The notes beneath the pieces were generated by a model. That model worked only from the letters and a program-made list of their open reading frames with translations. It was not told where the DNA came from and searched no databases. From Hypericum androsaemum (lineage: Eukaryota > Streptophyta > Magnoliopsida > Malpighiales > Hypericaceae): DNA of 64,000 nt. Below, piece after piece: positions 43,156 through 55,955 of this stretch; position 1 is the first letter of the stretch; every line of letters begins with the position of its first letter. Location of the stretch: the NCBI GenBank assembly GCA_963995505.1, contig OZ023186.1, positions 16,189,570 through 16,253,569 on the forward strand, in the 5' to 3' direction. A program made the position numbers and the translations under genes.

Positions 43156-45847
43156 TGTAATACCCGACCATATAAGTTAAGCTAAGTTAAATTTAATCAA
43201 ACATACTTAAGTCACTTAGTTAAATATGATATACTATGTTGAAAAATAGCAATGCAAATTAGTGCTCGAGATATTCTAAAAATGTGGTTGAATATAATTT
43301 TGAACAAACTATGGATTGTCCAAGCCTTTTAGTGACAAATTAAACTGCTAGATGTATTTGGTGAATTGGACGATTTAGAATGTAGATGGTATTTAATAGA
43401 TATCAAGTATGCTAACTGATTCGGTAAAAGAAATTCTAAAAATATATATAGAAAATGTGGCAGCTAATTAATTAGCCACTACGCATATCTATTAGTTGAA
43501 ATTAATTTAATTGGGTCAGAGCCCTATGATATATACCATTATAAAATGGGATAAGAATTGTGTGTGGGTTCTATAAATTTGTATCGAACATATAAAAAAA
43601 AGAATTCTATAACTTATTGAAATAGGGTCGATAAGTTCACTAGGAGGTTCTTCTATATTCTAACTGTAAACAATTAAAAACAATAGAAGGTAAAACGTGG
43701 CAACACTTGGAGAAGTTAGAAAAAAAAATGAGATGGAATTCTAATTTGGATAACTTCATAATATGATAAGAACAAAGCCAGCCATTAAAAGAAAGAGGTG
43801 GAGTAAAACGTGGCTGTCAAAAAGAAAGTGACACCAAAATAGAAGTAAAAATAAGGCGGTAGATATATAAGTCTTGGAGGAAGTATAAGTAACTATATAT
43901 ATATAAAAAGGTCTCCACAAAAATAAATTAGAACACCCAGGCAAAATAAGAAGAAAGAACAAGTAGAGATGATGGCCGGGGATGAAAAATAGGGATTTCA
44001 CTAAGGTGATCTCATCTCTTCCTTTATTTTAGATTTGCGTTACTAATTTTTTCGGCAAGACTTTTGTACAGAAAAGTGGCCATGGTTAGAATAGTTAACT
44101 ATAATAGCTATATCCAATAAACTAATTTGATTTAGTATTGGAGTTGGCAGATATTATGGTTTGTTAGGAGCTAAATATATTTGAGATTCAGAAGATATAT
44201 GGAACGAGAAATTAGAATGGACTTGGTAACTTCAAGATAAAGTTCTCACAAGTTCTAGCGAAACTATAAAATAATAAAAGGAAGGAATAGGAATAACATG
44301 ATAAAATAAAGTAGTAACAACGTGGATGAAAAATAGAAGTGCTAGCAAGTAAAAGTTAAGATCATTGTAAAGATGAGACGGTAGGGATTTAAATAGTCTT
44401 CTAAACAAAATAGATGTTATTACACGTTTACAAGATGAAAGTAAAGTTCCGAAAGCTAAATAAAATTAGCCAATTATGATCATTCAGATATATTTATAAG
44501 AAAGCCCGAGGTCGGAAAAGATTGAGCTGCTGGTTTAGTAATTGTTGTTAGAGACTTAAGAATTTAAGTTCAGTAAATTTTGAGTAGCGATATTTCATTT
44601 GACAGGTTTTGGAAATCATGTTTGCAACCATTGGAATTCATGCATCTTGAGAATATGAATTCGGAGTGGAAAAATTTATGCATGAAAAGAAAATGATCAA
44701 TTCACATGTCCATCGACTACAATTGGTAAACAAATAATATGTGACTCGTGCTTTCTTTAGCGTACTCTATTTATTTGTCATGATTTGAATATGATAATGT
44801 GAGTGCATTTGTGAATTTGTCATATGAGCATATGGTATGACATTATGATTTGTGAAAGTTTGTTTAATCTGGCCCAGAGGGGCACTCGATATGTTTGATA
44901 TATTTTGGGAGTCTATGAATTTGTTATGATATGAAAGTCTATTATATGGATGGCTCCGCTCTGTGATATGGACGTCTAGTAGGCAGAGGTCTACCCGTGA
45001 CCAACCGGGGATGTTGGCATATGTGCACATATACTGAGGATACAATGGATTCTGATATGATCTGTTTGGCCGGCGGGGTTGGATTCTGATGGCGCCTTTG
45101 AGATATGGTATCCTCGTGTCGAAGTTGGAGTGACACTATCTAGAACTTGCCGAACGTTCGTCCAGTTTTGTGATTTAATTTTGGAATTATGTGTTCATGT
45201 GTCAAATTGCGTGACGGAATGGGACGTTGCGTAGTTTGCTCATGTTTTTGTGACTGTGATTATATGCTATATTTGGTCATCTGGTAAGTATGATCTTTGA
45301 GTAATGTACATCTCCGCATAATTCATTTGCCATATTAGTTATATGCATGTTTTAGGAATATTTGTGCATTGAGTAGCTAAATAAATTACGATGCATATCT
45401 TATTTGTTTACTGGGTATTCCAAAACACTCATCCCCCCATCCACCAGTTTTGCAGGAACTCATACACGAGTTGTGTTGGCTCAGAGATCTACTCTGATCG
45501 TACCAAGTCCGATTTATTCTCCAGGACTTGCATTTTGTATTTTGCTCGAGGTCTCCAGTTTGTATTTTGCTCTTTCATCTAGAAGCTCCGTAGTCACAAG
45601 ATTTGCTTTGATCTTGGGAATGTTTAATTATTAAGAGTATATTAATTTTTTTTAATTGAACAAAGCTTGACAATTGGTTGTAAAATTTTAGTATTTAAAA
45701 TGCAAGATAATATAAGTTTTAGTTATAAGTTTAATGATTTAAGATTTATAAGAATTCGAATAAGTTTGAGGCTGGCTAGATCTTTGTGTGTGATTTAAGT
45801 AGTCAAAGTCTAGCGCCGGTCACCGACCACAGATTTGGGTCGTGACA
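43156..45847 (+). mobile_element. Solo LTR of Tekay-type chromovirus
   Basis: A 2692-bp segment, TGTAATACCCGACC to TTTGGGTCGTGACA, flanked by the perfect 5-bp duplication GCCAC (43151-43155 and 45848-45852). Parts such as 44940-45140 (GACCAACCGGGGATGTTGG, GGCCGGCGGGGTTGG) align with the LTRs at 49011 and 55956 in reverse, so it belongs to a related but diverged family. Its insertion point is within a transposase codon run; with one GCCAC removed the transposase frame reads on. Confidence 0.9.
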
Positions 45848-45852
45848 GCCAC

Positions 45853-46406
45853 ATCACTATCTAACTCACTCTCTACAACCTTCCTATTCTCAAAGTTTAT
45901 CTCAGGAAAGTCAAAAGTTTCAAGTACAGGTGCAGCACCACCATCCCCCTCTTCAAGACCTTCTTCTTCTACATAATCTTCAAGATCATCATCAGAAGAC
46001 AAACAGAATGTGCCATAACTGTCATCCTCAAAATCAACCTCCACTTTAGCCTGCACATCCTCCACATCAGCATGCACATCCTCCAAATCAACCTCCACTT
46101 TCGCATGCAAATCGTCCAAATTAACACCCTCAGAAATACCCTGAGCAACACTCTCAGAAACACCCTCATCCTCTACAACACCAGAATGACCACCCTCTTC
46201 CATGCCATATTTCTATTGCAGCTTAGAAAACTCGGGTCTAACATCTCGAACAAACAACACCCTCCCTTTCGGACTTATAGCACAAAGAGGTATACCTCGG
46301 TCATCCTCTTCAACAAAAATTCGAATAATTTTATCCAAGTATATCTCAAACATGAACATAACATCATCATCCTTACTAATTTCCATCCCCCTTGTAGTCT
46401 AAATTT
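45853..46406 (-). pseudogene. Transposase N-terminus and acidic linker
   Basis: Encodes FEIYLDKIIRIFVEEDDRGI, a TAG, and then an Asp/Glu-rich segment with three repeats of the type DLHAKVEVDLEDVHADVEDV, ending ESELDSDVA at the solo LTR. Acidic linkers ahead of the DNA-binding domain are common in plant Mutator transposases. The repeats of 7-11 residues show up as DNA repeats near 46040-46110. Confidence 0.75.
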
Positions 46407-46799
46407 CAAAAGAATACTTTTTAGTTCACCAACAAATGCTTTATATGCATCTTAAACTAATTCTCTATAACAATACTAATCGGGGTCGATATTTTCATAA
46501 AAGGCTGACTTACCTTTGAAGATGAACTCCAAGGTTCTCAAATGGGCATACATTGTTAGCGACAGTCGGAACCCTAACTTCCAGAAAATTAGGGTTTCTA
46601 ACTTTGGGTAAAAATCTGGGTGAAGATGGTGAAGATCAGTAATGTGCAAACAGAAATGTTGCAGAGAAGAAGAGGAAGGGGCGAAGGGTTCCTTGTAACG
46701 AAGAGGACTGGTTGAAGATGATGGAGAAGAAGAAAGCGCGAAGGAAGGAGAAGAAGGTGAAAAATCAGGGTTATTTTTTTTAGAATGGAAGGTGAAGGG

Positions 46800-47014
46800 G
46801 GCTGTAACTTTTTAAATGGTGGAGTAAAATTTAACAAGGGAGGGTATTTTGGTCATTTCAGGTGGGAGTTCACTGAAAAAAAAGAAATATTCTGGCTCTA
46901 GGGACCCAAGAGTCTATTATCATCAAAACTTAGAGACGAAAAAATTATTTTCTAAAATTCAGGGACCCTAGGAAGAGGGTGACCAAAGTACAAAGATGTG
47001 AGGATAATTTGTCC
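46800..47014 (-). repeat. Right TIR of Mutator-like element
   Basis: Reverse complement of the left TIR with scattered substitutions; ends at the TATTAAATT duplication. Confidence 0.9.
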
Positions 47015-47023
47015 TATTAAATT

Positions 47024-47496
47024 TGACCGAAATTAGTAAAGTGTAGACCTAGTTAAATAAGAATTTTTTTCTGTTATAGTGTTATTTTAGAAAAAGATTA
47101 CATTTAATTGTATTCAAGTTTCCATTGACCTAGTATTTAATACTTACAAATAGAACTTCAATGTTTATTGTAATATGTTTCAATTTCAATCATACGATTG
47201 GCCATTGCTAAGACGAATCGTCATTTTATTTGTTTCTTCACATGATATAAGATACAAAATCGTAACAGCAACATCTTAATAATAGCAACATTGGCTGGGA
47301 ATTAGAACCTTGATCAAGAGTCAAACTACATTAAAAGGCAAATATATTAGATTTACTTTCCCACCCTTACGGTAAAACAATGGTGAATAGGTTAGAGCGG
47401 AGGAAGATGAAAATAGGCAACATTTGTATGGTCTTCAAGAAAATCTAGGCTTGGATTTATCCGATTTACCCTCCAACCAAACAACACAGCCTAACT
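47024..47496. other. Spacer, no gene seen
   Basis: Short AT-rich stretch between two Mutator-like elements. Nothing recognised. Confidence 0.55.
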
Positions 47497-47601
47497 TTAA
47501 GAATAGAGCAAATTGTCCTCAGGTTCTTGGAGTTGTTTAAATCATTACTTTAGTCCCTTCTGTTTCAAAATCTAAACTTTAGTCCCTTTAATTTGCTTTT
47601 A

Positions 47602-48688
47602 GAGAAAATTACGCTCAGGTCCCTGTAGTTTGGTGTCCCTCCCTCTGGGGTCCCTGCATTTCCGAAATCGTTCTTGATGTACCGAAGTTTGGTTTTATCA
47701 ACTCCCGGGTCCCTGACAGCTCTTTTTTTCATTTTTGGTCAGGAAAATGACCAAAATACCCTTAAACAAAAAAATTCACCTTCTCTAACCTTTGAACAAA
47801 AATACCAACCACCAAAAACTAACCCAAAAATAAGATCAAACTAACCAAAATCAAGAACACAACCAAGAACATTTAAAAAAAATTAGATAAAAAAACTCGA
47901 AGGTTGGAATCTCACAAACCTAAAACCTTGACAAAAGGGGATCCGGGGAAAGCCAACCAATCGAATCGAAGGAGAACAGCAATGAACCCACGCGCGATGG
48001 CGGCGTTGGAGAGGCACCGGTAAGGAACGTGGCAAGCTCGATGACGATGGTAGCTAAAGACGCAGCCGTCAAGGAACTCGGCGAGCTCGACGACGACGGC
48101 GGCGAACTTGGTGTTATAGAACCTCCGGATTTGTTTCTCCTGTACTGCGCTCCTCCCAAGGCTCGGCGCCCGCCGCATCAAGGCTCGCCTTCACCGCCCG
48201 CTCAAGGCCCTCGTCACCTTCTTCCTCCTTCGCAGTCTCCCTCACCTTCGTCGATTACCCTTGAGTTCTAGGCGCCGCCGTGGAGGGGAATTGGATTTTG
48301 TGTTTCAATTGGATTACGATGTTGTTTGTTTTAATTTGATGTTGTTTGGTGTTAATTAAGATGAGTTGATTTTGAATCAACAATAAAAAAACTCAAATCT
48401 GAGTTTTTTTTTATAATTTTCTTGGTTGTGTTCTTCATTTTGGTTAGTTGTTTTTTGGTTAATTTTTTGGTGGTTAGTGTTTTTGTTCAAAGGTTGGAGA
48501 AGGAGATTTTTTTAATTTTTTGTTTAAGAGTATTTTGGTCATTTTCCTGACCAAAAATGAAAAAAAGAGCCGTCAGGGACCCGAGAGTTGATAAAACCAA
48601 ACTTCGGGGATGTTAGGAATAATTTTTTAAATGCAGGGACCCCAGAGGGAGGGACGCCAAACTACAGGGACCTAAGCATAATTTTCTC
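47602..48688. mobile_element. Pack-MULE inside another element's TIR
   Basis: Inverted repeats of about 290 bp form the ends (47602-47905 and 48390-48688), with blocks CCCTCCCTCTGGGGTCCCTG and TTTTTGGTCAGGAAAATGACC. The candidate 9-bp duplication is TTGCTTTTA (47593-47601) and TTATTTTTA (48689-48697), 7 of 9 alike. The 480-bp interior is GC-rich (about 47930-48275) and codes on the minus strand for SSSSPSSLTAASLATIVIEL and similar, which suggests a captured host exon. I cannot identify the donor gene. Confidence 0.82.
47920..48275. pseudogene. GC-rich captured fragment, donor unknown
   Basis: GC-rich island between AT-rich TIRs. Open frames exist on both strands, none with a family I recognise. 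The proline/serine-rich plus-strand translation (PPKARRPPHQGSPSPPAQGP) and the alanine-rich minus-strand one cannot both be real. The composition is typical of sequence picked up by Pack-MULEs from the 5' part of a plant gene. Confidence 0.4.
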
Positions 48689-49010
48689 TTATTTTTATTG
48701 TACTCTCAGGTCCCTCGCTGACGTCAGCATTTTTAATATTTTTTAAAAGATAATTATACCCTTTAAAAAAAGACCCATCTTCAACCTTTTCTTCTCCGGC
48801 GCCCCATGTTTTCTTCTTCGGTGACAACACCCATACCCAATCTTCAACATTTTTTTCTCCGGCGACAACACCCATAACCTGAGTCGATAGCAAGGGATGT
48901 CTAATCTCTCAATTCTAAATTCCAAGAAGTGGCAGTAGTAGTTCCCTTTCCTCGATTCCAAAACCGTATTTCCCAATTCCCGGCCAAACCCCATTCATCT
49001 CCTAAGGTCA

Positions 49011-51188
49011 TGTCACGACACAAATTCGTGGTCAGTGATCGGCGCTAGATCATGTCAAACTTAATATAATAAACCACAACCTAGCAAGCCTCAAATCATA
49101 ATACATCATTCTTATTACCAAGATTGTCAAAACATTTTTTTTACAACATTGTTTCTTCAAACAAACATATTTATCGTGTCCAAAACCTGGTAGGCATTGG
49201 AGTACACATCTCCAACGTCATATCATCAAAACACATCCTTTTAAAACATAAACATAACTTACACATATATTACATATTAACATTAAGCTAAGGTCATATG
49301 TCAAAAGACCAACAAATATGTACAATGGAGCGACCTAGATTACAAAAGAGAAAGACCATCTGGAGACCTTCAAATGTAGCCTGAGATGGAAGATAACGGG
49401 CTGAACTCAGAGGGAAAAGCTTCTCCAGATGCAAACCACAGCCTAAACTTCTTCACCTGTTGATTAAAGTAAGGGATAAGTGCTTTGAAATACTTAGTAA
49501 GCAAATATTATAAATAACATGTATTTAACCAACCAAACATCCCCATCAAACCCAAATACTAACACAAGGCTACTATGACAAAAGGACCACTTCACAAATA
49601 AGATAATCAAATAATCATATATCAAACATAACCAGAAGTTCAGATAGACTTTTACAAACACATAGCACAAATCGGATGAACTTCAGATAGGTCTAGATAG
49701 TGTCACTCCCACACCGACACGAGGATACCATATCTTAAAGGCGCCATCAGAAACAAACCCCGCCGGCCAAATATCATATCATATACATATCCAATGTATC
49801 CTCAGTATATGTGCACATATGCCAACATCCCCGGTTGATCACGGGTAGACCTCATCATCCGCCATCTCACAAATGACATACCAACATTCCAAACACACAT
49901 AATACATATTGACCACATATCCAAATTCATACCAAAAGAGTCTCATATCACGAATTGGGAAAAATAGTCCCAAATAGACAAACAATCCACAAACATCATC
50001 AAATCCCATATTGACAAAAACTAATCAAAAGTACACCAAATTATACATATCACCCACGTCTAGTTAACTAAACACATGTTACAAAGAATATCCACTAACA
50101 GATTCGAATTTTCAAAACACCCACGTCTAGTTAACTAAACACATGTTACAAAGAATATCCACTTACAAGACAATGGTTGCTCAAACCATTCAAAGAGAAG
50201 CTTCGTGCTTTATTTTACAACTCGTGGCACTCAGATTCAAAATGTTAATTAACTAGTCAAAATAACATAAACCACTATCATTACCAGCCTCTCAAGCATG
50301 TAATTAGATCCTAGATAACATAAAAATACCTTAGTTCATTTCCTAGATTTGGATTTACAAAAGGCAGCCCCAAAACCTATGCTAAAATTCACAAAACTAC
50401 ACCCCCGATGACCAATTTCTCTTCTGCCTTCTATACATACGAATCCTAGCTAAAACTTACCTTAACTTCCTTCATCTAGGTCTATATTAATATGTTCTAA
50501 TCTTCACCTACTAGCTTCTTCAAGGTGTAAAAGGGTTTCTACTCAAATTAAGCAAAATCCTACAAAGTTACTTACCTATTCTTCCAAGTTGTTCAAATCT
50601 GTCCACCTTTTTTCCTTCTTCTTTTACTTTCAGTTTCTCCCTTTCTCCTAGGCCTTCCTCTCTGTTTTTCTGTCCTAAATTACCAATTGGTTCGTGCCTA
50701 TATTCTGGTCCAAAAGATTTTTCCTTTTATATGCATACTAAGTAGCTTAGTCATCCTACTTGTCATTTGCCACCTAGCCAACTTGTAATAGAATTTCCCT
50801 TTTGATCATAGACTTTTCCAGCCATTCAAAATCATTTCTAAACTTCTTAATATGTTCTAATAAGTTCCTAAAATGATCCTTATTCAAATAAAGTTACATA
50901 ACAAATTATTTTCACAAAACTTCCCAATACCGATGAAATTAGACTAATTTCTGAGAACCTTGATTTATTGCTCTGTTACGACCAGATTATTTCATAAATT
51001 ACAAAACTCAAAAACCAAAGTTATAGATATAGATGTTATAAATCCACACAAATTAGAATCACCTAATTTGGAGTCCGGATGAGGAAGTTATGCCTATTTT
51101 ACCGAATGATGACGGACTAAGCCTAAACCCTTCCAAAACCAACCTTATTTTGTTGTAACAAATTTGGTAGAAGGGTGAGGGTATCACA
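49011..51188 (-). repeat. Chromovirus 3' LTR
   Basis: 2178 bp. It differs from the 5' LTR mainly by a 67-bp direct duplication (CACCCACGTCTAGTTAACTA at 50051 and again at 50118) and by scattered substitutions. Confidence 0.92.
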
Positions 51189-51205
51189 GTCTCCCCTCCT
51201 TATAA
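51189..51205 (-). other. Polypurine tract
   Basis: TAAGGAGGGGAGAC on the minus strand directly before the 3' LTR start TGTGATACCC. Confidence 0.85.
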
Positions 51206-51248
51206 AATTTGGTCCCCGAATTTGCTAAATGGAAGGCTAACTTACTTG

Positions 51249-54205
51249 TTATGCAAATAGATGTGGATACTTCATTTTTATCACTTCCTCTATTTCCCAA
51301 GTTGCCTCAGCCAAGGAACGATTTGCCCATTCAACCTTGGCCATCGAAAGTTCTCTATTCCGAAGCTTTCTAACTTCATGATCCAAAATCCTTATTGGAT
51401 TTTCTTGATACGTCAAATCTCCACTTATCTCCACATTCTGTGGCTCTAAAACATGAGTAGGATCATACAGATATCGCTTAAGCATGGAGACATGGAACAC
51501 TGGATGAATATGCGACAAAGATGGTGGCAAAGCCAATCGATATGCCACTGGTCCAACTCGCTCCAAAATCTCAAATGGACCAATATATCTAGGACTGAGT
51601 TTACCTCATCTTCCAAACCTCATTGTCCCCTTCATAGGCGAAACTTTTAGGAAAATATGTAATCCCACATCAAACTCGATATCCTTTCGTCTCTTATCTG
51701 AGTATGACTTTTGCCGACTTTGAGCTGTTTCCAACCTTTGTCGAATCAATTGTATCTTCTCATTGGTTTCTTGCACCAAGTCATTACCCAAAAGTTGTTT
51801 TTCACCAACCTCATTCCAACATAACGGAGATCTACATTTTCTTCTATACAAAGCTTCATATGGAGCCATCTTGATACTTGACTGGTAGCTATTATTATAA
51901 GCAAACTCCATCAATGGCAAATAGCGATCCCAACTTTCTCCAAAATCAATGACACAAGTTCACATCATATCTTCTAATATCTGAATAACACGCTCAGACT
52001 CGCCATCTGTTTGAGGATGAAAGGCCGTACTCAAATCCAAACGAGTTTCCATAGCCTCCTGAAATTGCCCCCAAAACCTTGATATGAAATGAGTTCCATG
52101 ATCAGATACAATTGAAACTGGTACACCATGATGGCGAATAATTTCAACCATAAATATCTGAGCAAACTTACTTGCATCATATGTACTCTTTATTGGTAGA
52201 AAATGTGAAGATTTTGTTAATCTGTCTACAATAACCCACACTGCATTATAACCTCTTGAGGTTGTTGGAAGACCTACTAACAAATCTATTGTTATCCGCT
52301 CCCACTTCCACACTGGAATTTCTAGAGGTTGTAGTAATCCAGAAGGTCTCTGATGCTCTGCTTTTACCTGTTGACAAGTCAGACACTTCGAAACAAACTT
52401 TACAATGTCCTGTTTCATACCTTGCCACCAATAATTGCATCGCAAATCATGGTACATTTTTATAGATCCAGGGTGCATACTGTAGACCGCTTGGTGGGCT
52501 TGAGTCAATAGTTCCTTCCTTAGATCTCCAACATCAGGTACAACCACTTGAGAACCAAAATACAAGACACCATTAGTACTAAGTCGAAATTTAGGTAATT
52601 CACCCTGCTCAACTTGTTCCATCATCATAATAACCTCTGGATCCTCCCATTGCAATTCCATAACCCGTCCTCGTAAGGTAGGTCTTATATGCATCTCTGC
52701 TAGAAATTTTGGCTGAATTAAGGATTTGCGACTTAAAGCATCAGCTACCACATTAGCTTTCCCAGGGTGATAATTAATGGTGTAATCATAATCCTTAAGT
52801 AACTCCATCCACCTCCTCTGTCTTAAGTTCAAATTTTGTTGCTCATAGATATACTTGAGGCTTTTATGATCTGTATATATCTCAAACTTCTCACCATACA
52901 AGTAGTGTCTTCAAATCTTCAGTGCAAACACAACAGCTGCCATTTCCAAGTCATGGACTGGATAATTCTCTTCATGTTTCTTCAGCTGTCTCGAGGCATA
53001 AGCAATAACATTCTTGTGTTGCATAAGAACACATCCCAAACCCACTCTTGAAGCATCACAATAAACTGAATATCCACCTGATCCTGAAGGTAGAACCAAT
53101 ACAGGTGCATGTGTTAATCGATCCTTCAATTCTTGGAAACTCTCTTCACACCTATCAGACCATTCATACTTGGCATTTTTATGAGTTAGCCGAGTTAACG
53201 GTGCTGCCAAAGTAGAGAATCCTTTGACAAATCGTCGATAATACCCTGCTAAACCCAAAAAGCTGCGTATCTCAGTAACATTAGCTGGGGTAGGCCAATT
53301 CACAACAGCTTCCACCTTCTTCGGGTCAACTGACACTCCATCTTTAGACACCACATGTCCTAGAAAAGCTACACTTTGAAGCTAAAATTCACACTTTGAG
53401 AATTTAGCATATAGCTTTTTCTCTCGTAGCGTCTGCAACACTTGCCTAAGGTGTCTCTCATGATCCTCCTGATCAATAGAGTAAATCAATATATCATCAA
53501 TAAACACAACCACAAACTGATCCAGGAAAGGCTTGAAATTCCGGTTCATCATATCCATAAAGGCAGCTGGGGTATTAGTCAATCCAAATGGCATAACCAA
53601 AAACTCATAATGGCCATATCGAGTCCTGAATGCCGTCTTTGGAATGTCCATCTCTCGAATCTGCAACTGATGATACCCTGATCTCAAGTCAATCTTAGAA
53701 AACCATTTAGATCTACGCAACTGATCAAACAAATCATCTATTCTCGGAAGAGGATATCGGTTGCGTATAGTTACCTTATTCAGCTTTCGATAGTCTATGC
53801 ACAACCGTAAACTCTCATCTTTCTTCTTCACAAATAGCACTGGGGCTCCCCATGGAGAAACACTAGGCCTTATGTACCCTTTATTCAATAAATCTTGCAA
53901 CTGATCTTTTAACTCTTTCATTTTAGCTGAAGCCATACGATAAGGTGGTATAGAGATTGGTTCAGTTCCTGGTTCAAGATCAATACAAAATTCAATCTCC
54001 CTCTCTGGAGGTAAACTTGGTAGGTCTTCTGGAAATACATCTGGGTACTCCCTCACAATAGGGATATGATCCACTGAAACATCTTCCTTCTTTATTTCCT
54101 TTACCATAGCTAAATAGCTTGCACATCCTTTCCTTAGAAACTTGCTAGCTTTCAGGTAAGAGATAAGCTTTGCAGTAGTCACCTTTTTCTCACCCTGAAA
54201 CTCAA
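51249..54205 (-). pseudogene. Chromovirus pol, four in-frame stops
   Basis: A single frame encodes reverse transcriptase ([19 protein letters not shown]; active site FIDDILIYS near 53486-53512), RNase H ([15 protein letters not shown]), integrase (HHCC near 52420; [28 protein letters not shown]) and a C-terminal region. That region ends [20 protein letters not shown], the chromodomain-like tail of Tekay/Del elements. Stops: TAG 53382-53384 and TGA 52911-52913, both where Trp is usual; TGA 51960-51962 and 51606-51608, both where Arg is likely. No frameshift was found, so decay is by point substitution only. Confidence 0.92.
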
Positions 54206-54213
54206 ACTCTGCC

Positions 54214-55793
54214 TCATCTGTTAGATGGAAAATAACCCTTTTTTAAAAGCAATCCACTACTGCATGAATCAGCCATCAAGTCAAGTCCACTAATTTGAAT
54301 ATTGCATGATATAACAACTTCACAAATATACATAAATCTGCCCGAAGGAGTGGCAACAATCATAGACTCATCCAAACATACAGGCATAGCATCTAAACAT
54401 TGAACATATTGAGATGACACAAAAGAGTATGTAGAACCCGAATCAAATAGAATACGTACATGAGATGATCCAATGGGAAGGTTACCTGACACCACAGTGT
54501 TACTAGCATCAGCATCTCTCCTGGTGAAAGCATACACTCTGGGGTGTGCACCGCCTCCTCCACTATCAGATTTAAGTCCCTCAATCCTCAAACCTACTTC
54601 CCTTTGATCAAGTATATTGCCTTGTTGAACTTGTGGTCGAGGAAAGTGTTGTGTTGGCGGCCTAACTATCAAACTCGCCACTTGCTTACGCTGATCAATT
54701 GTAGGATAGTCTTTCACCAAATGACCTTGCATACCACAGCGAAAACAAGCTCCTGTCCTTTTATAACAAATATCTCCAGGATGTTGTTTACCACAACTTT
54801 GGCATCTCTTGAAATTACTGGACTGGTTCTTACTGAATTGCTGACCACAAAAATCCTTCCCTCTACCAAATCTACCAATTGGTCCTCCACCCTTTGACGA
54901 TACTGGCTGAATGTTGGTCCATCTTTCTTGCTGTCTAAAGCCTTGGTTGAAACTCCTTTGTGGTAGTTTTTCAAACTTCTGCAATTTTGGTTGACTTTGG
55001 ACCACTCGACGTTCATTATCTCGCATCTCCAAGGTTCGAGCACAATCCACTGCAGCTACATATGTCTCGAAACCACGAGGATACATAACTTTAAACATAG
55101 AATCATCAAGTCCACGAATAAACCTCTTTACCTTCTTCTCATCATCAGGAACCAAGTGTTTTGCATATGGTGACAGATAAGTGAGCCTCTCATCATATTG
55201 AGATACTGTCATCTCTAGAGTCTTCACCAATCGCTCAAATTCAAAAGCTCGAGCATCCTTCAAACTCTCTGGTAAGAACCGATCCAACAAGGCCTTAGTA
55301 AAGATCTCCCAAGTCCATGCATATGATCCCTCATTCTGGAACCAAACTCCAGCCACACCTACTAACTTAAATGATGCCAACTCCACCATTCGCTCCTTAT
55401 CGCACCTTAAGATCCTTCTCCTCTTCTCCATCTCATCAATGAATACTTGAGGATCATCACTTAAGCCAGAAAATATTGGTGGATTCAACTTCAAGAACTC
55501 ACCCAAAGAGTCATCTTTATCAGCTAATGTAACATTCTGCTCTAATTGTGTTTGCTAAGTAGCGATGAATTTCTCCATTGCTTTCATAACTCTTTCTACA
55601 CCATCACCACCCTGCCTCTCCATCTCAGAAGTAGGAACAGTAATAACAGGTGGTGGAATCTTATCTCTAGTGACCCTACCAGCAATAGTGGCTCAACTGG
55701 TGGTGTAGTCTCTAATGCAACATCATTCCTCTGATCTTGGGAGCTTTCACCATGCTCCCTAACCGTATCCATACCACTACGTGTAATGGTCAT
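54214..55793 (-). pseudogene. Chromovirus gag and protease, broken
   Basis: It begins MTITRSGMDTVREHGESSQD at 55793 after the PBS. A frameshift near 55690 and a TAG at 55555-55557 precede the long frame from 55506. That frame has the retrotransposon Gag domain (LNPPIFSGLSDDPQVFIDEM; WFQNEGSYAWTWEIF). Two zinc-binding motifs follow: CQSCGKQHPGDICYK, and CFRCGMQGHLVKDYP, where the last Cys is Tyr. The aspartic protease motif is ILFDSGSTYSFVS. A deletion of roughly 20 codons then removes the ILGMDWL block and shifts the frame. Not functional. Confidence 0.9.
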
Positions 55794-55939
55794 ATCCTCC
55801 TATACAAATAAGTCAGAATTAAGCATACCAAAGGACAACACAACAAAAGAGGTTCAAGGACATGACAAATCCTATGCTCCATCATACACAACATATAATT
55901 CAAACAATAAGCTAGGCTCAAACCTAGGGCTCTAACCGA

Positions 55940-55952
55940 GCTCTGATACCAA
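55940..55952 (-). other. Primer-binding site, tRNA-Met
   Basis: TTGGTATCAGAGC on the minus strand, 3 bp after the LTR, complementary to the 3' end of initiator tRNA-Met as in chromoviruses. Confidence 0.9.
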
Positions 55953-55955
55953 GTC

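Larger units (their letters stand above)
38830..46406 (-). pseudogene. Mutator-type transposase, interrupted twice
   Basis: Read on the minus strand: an N-terminal segment from ATG 46406 (MEISKDDDVMFMFEIYL), an acidic linker, a MuDR-type DNA-binding domain, the DDE core, a SWIM zinc finger, a CCHC knuckle and an RG-rich tail. It would cut and paste elements carrying these TIRs. The coding sequence is broken by stops (for example a TAG near 46215), by a chromovirus solo LTR between 43156 and 45847 and by a TRIM between 39643 and 41568. Deleting each insertion with one TSD copy restores continuity at both sites. The last part has introns with GTAAGT donors near 39325. Dead gene. Confidence 0.85.
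37788..47014. mobile_element. Mutator-like element with transposase and GRF ORF
   Basis: The ends are inverted repeats of about 220 bp (37788-38010 and 46800-47014), with shared blocks such as CCTAGGGTCCCTGAATTTT and TTTTGATGATAATAGACTC. The perfect 9-bp duplication TATTAAATT lies at 37779-37787 and 47015-47023. Inside are a broken transposase (minus) and a small GRF zinc-finger ORF (plus). A TRIM and a solo LTR are later insertions; without them it is about 4.6 kb, a normal size for an autonomous Mutator-like element. Confidence 0.92.

Noticed and set aside
43151..45852. Reading 43156-45847 as an intron of the transposase
   Set aside because: It has TG...CA termini, a perfect 5-bp duplication and LTR similarity to 49011; it does not have GT...AG ends.
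45820..46203. Acidic 127-residue ORF as an independent gene
   Set aside because: It is the transposase linker cut by the solo LTR; its last residues are LTR sequence.
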